From contig NZ_CP146284.1 of NCBI RefSeq assembly GCF_023744375.2, positions 806,001 through 870,000 of the forward strand: 64,000 bases of DNA, in the 5' to 3' direction. Position 1 is the stretch's first letter. Every line of letters begins with the position of its first letter. Below the pieces are notes generated by a model. That model had not been told where the DNA came from, did not search any database, and saw only the letters and a program-made list of their open reading frames with translations. This document shows positions 63,231 to 64,000 of this stretch, piece by piece. A program made the position numbers and the translations under genes. This DNA is from Parabacteroides sp. AD58 (lineage in GTDB: Bacteria > Bacteroidota > Bacteroidia > Bacteroidales > Tannerellaceae).

Positions 63231-64000
63231 TTACATAAAAGAATAAAGGAATGAGAGGAAATTTTGTTTTAAACTTTCTGTTTTCTCAACAGATTCAACA
63301 GGCAACAGATAGAAAGAAAAATTATCTCGACTTTTGTTCAGGCATTTTTCCACCAAGACTTCTTTATAATTATCTAAAGGACAACGAGAAGAGAACAGTT
63401 CTTCCAACTCTTCATCCGTAAAGCCTTCTATAACGCCATCCGAACATAGCAGAAATATGTCTCCAGGCTGTATGTCGGTTATTACCGAGACTTCGGCTTC
63501 TGTCGGACGCTTTTTCCCCTGAATAGCTCGCAGAATTATATTCTTCTTTGGATGATTGACTGCTTCCTCAGGCGTTATCATACCAAGCTTCAGCCACGAA
63601 TTAACCAATGAATGATCTTCTGTCCGATAAATGATTTTCCCTTTGCGGAACTGATAAACGCGGCTGTCACCCACATGAGCCACCAAAACAGCCGATGGCA
63701 TCACATAAGTCAACGCCAATGTTGTTGCCATCCCATACGCTTCGGGATGACTGTTGGTATATGTGTCAAAGCATGTTTCTACATATTGTATTGCCTTATT
63801 GACAAAATCAGCATCAGGTTCTCCTTTCAAGAACGTCAAAAAGAAAGTATTGATTACATCGCAAGCCATCGAACTTGCCACTTCTCCACGACTGGATCCT
63901 CCCACTCCATCGCAAACCATATACAAACGATCGGTAGCCGACACTATTTCAGATAATGGAAAAACACAGTCTTCATTATTACTACGTCTGCCTTTGTCGC
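63231..64000 (-). CDS. PP2C-family protein phosphatase, 5' end beyond the window
   Basis: The frame is open to the right edge: upstream of a GTG at 63944 it reads DKGRRSNNEDC, the N-terminal PP2C motif with the metal Asp and Asn-Glu-Asp, so the true start lies outside. Later motifs VCDGVGG, VAHVGDSRVY and LLCSDGV (metal-binding Asp) are present. At least 256 residues are visible. PP2C enzymes remove phosphate from Ser/Thr with Mg/Mn and usually counter the neighbouring Hanks kinase, which follows after 46 bases. Confidence 0.94.
   Translation of the reverse strand, partial: DKGRRSNNEDCVFPLSEIVSATDRLYMVCDGVGGSSRGEVASSMACDVINTFFLTFLKGEPDADFVNKAIQYVETCFDTYTNSHPEAYGMATTLALTYVMPSAVLVAHVGDSRVYQFRKGKIIYRTEDHSLVNSWLKLGMITPEEAVNHPKKNIILRAIQGKKRPTEAEVSVITDIQPGDIFLLCSDGVIEGFTDEELEELFSSRCPLDNYKEVLVEKCLNKSRDNFSFYLLPVESVEKTESLKQNFLSFLYSFM

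Overview
The window is chromosomal DNA of a gut-type Bacteroidales bacterium, most likely Parabacteroides or a close relative (inferred). The evidence is the Bacteroidetes promoter pattern (TTTG, about 19-21 bases, TAnnTTTG, with weak Shine-Dalgarno sites), a Rho factor with a long Asn-rich insert, GH92 and GH76 enzymes, a TonB receptor with a carboxypeptidase-like N-terminal domain, an Mpi-type serine invertase and Bacteroidales families such as DUF6057. No IS element, prophage, CRISPR array or rRNA was seen. Most genes lie on the minus strand.

Layout. 1-5.2 kb: a partial exported protein, a lipoprotein of unknown function, a UPF0597 (serine dehydratase alpha/cysteine desulfidase) enzyme and a TonB-dependent receptor. 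5.2-12.5 kb: housekeeping genes rho, tilS, a zinc-ribbon coiled-coil protein, a Nif3-like protein and aspS. 12.6-13.5 kb: a 21-bp-period repeat array and an Mpi-like invertase. 13.6-20.0 kb: a five-gene operon for a lipid-linked sugar (GT39/ArnT-like, GT2, double LAB_N membrane protein, UDP-sugar epimerase, MarC), then a DUF1080 lipoprotein and a Dpm1-like GT2. 20.5-26.7 kb: an operon of a DUF6057 membrane protein, a CxxCH-containing beta-propeller lipoprotein, a small protein and a hybrid histidine kinase with receiver and Hpt domains. 26.8-29.9 kb: cobyrinate diamide synthase, panB and an MBL-fold hydrolase. 30.0-31.5 kb: a structured leader before a thioredoxin-fold protein that has lost its CxxC, then a duplicated tRNA-Thr/tRNA-Tyr pair. 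31.7-46.9 kb: a patatin-BamA-type protein, an outer-membrane barrel, two GH92 enzymes, malate dehydrogenase, two HAD phosphatases, a GH76 lipoprotein and a large glycosidase-like lipoprotein. 47-54.2 kb: a membrane-anchored HU-LysM protein, HU, rimO, ftsY, a UvrD-type helicase and ispE. 54.8-64.0 kb: one apparent operon, read from the right edge, of a PP2C phosphatase (cut by the window end), a Ser/Thr kinase, a TPR/barrel protein, an FN3-kelch lipoprotein, serine acetyltransferase and penicillin-binding protein 1C.

How parts fit together. GH92 (alpha-mannosidase) and GH76 (alpha-1,6-mannanase) suggest mannose-glycan degradation, but there is no SusC/SusD pair. The PP2C-kinase pair heads an envelope-related operon that includes peptidoglycan synthesis.

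The most unusual signal is a set of short intergenic arrays with a 21-22 bp pitch, about two helical turns. Two loci (40.4 and 54.7 kb) share a GCCGGCGTA unit and a degenerate last unit. A third array (12.7 kb) has a different palindromic unit with the same pitch, and weaker examples lie at 20.5 and 43.4 kb. I know of no described function for them. All sites and families were assigned by reading the sequence; no database search was run.
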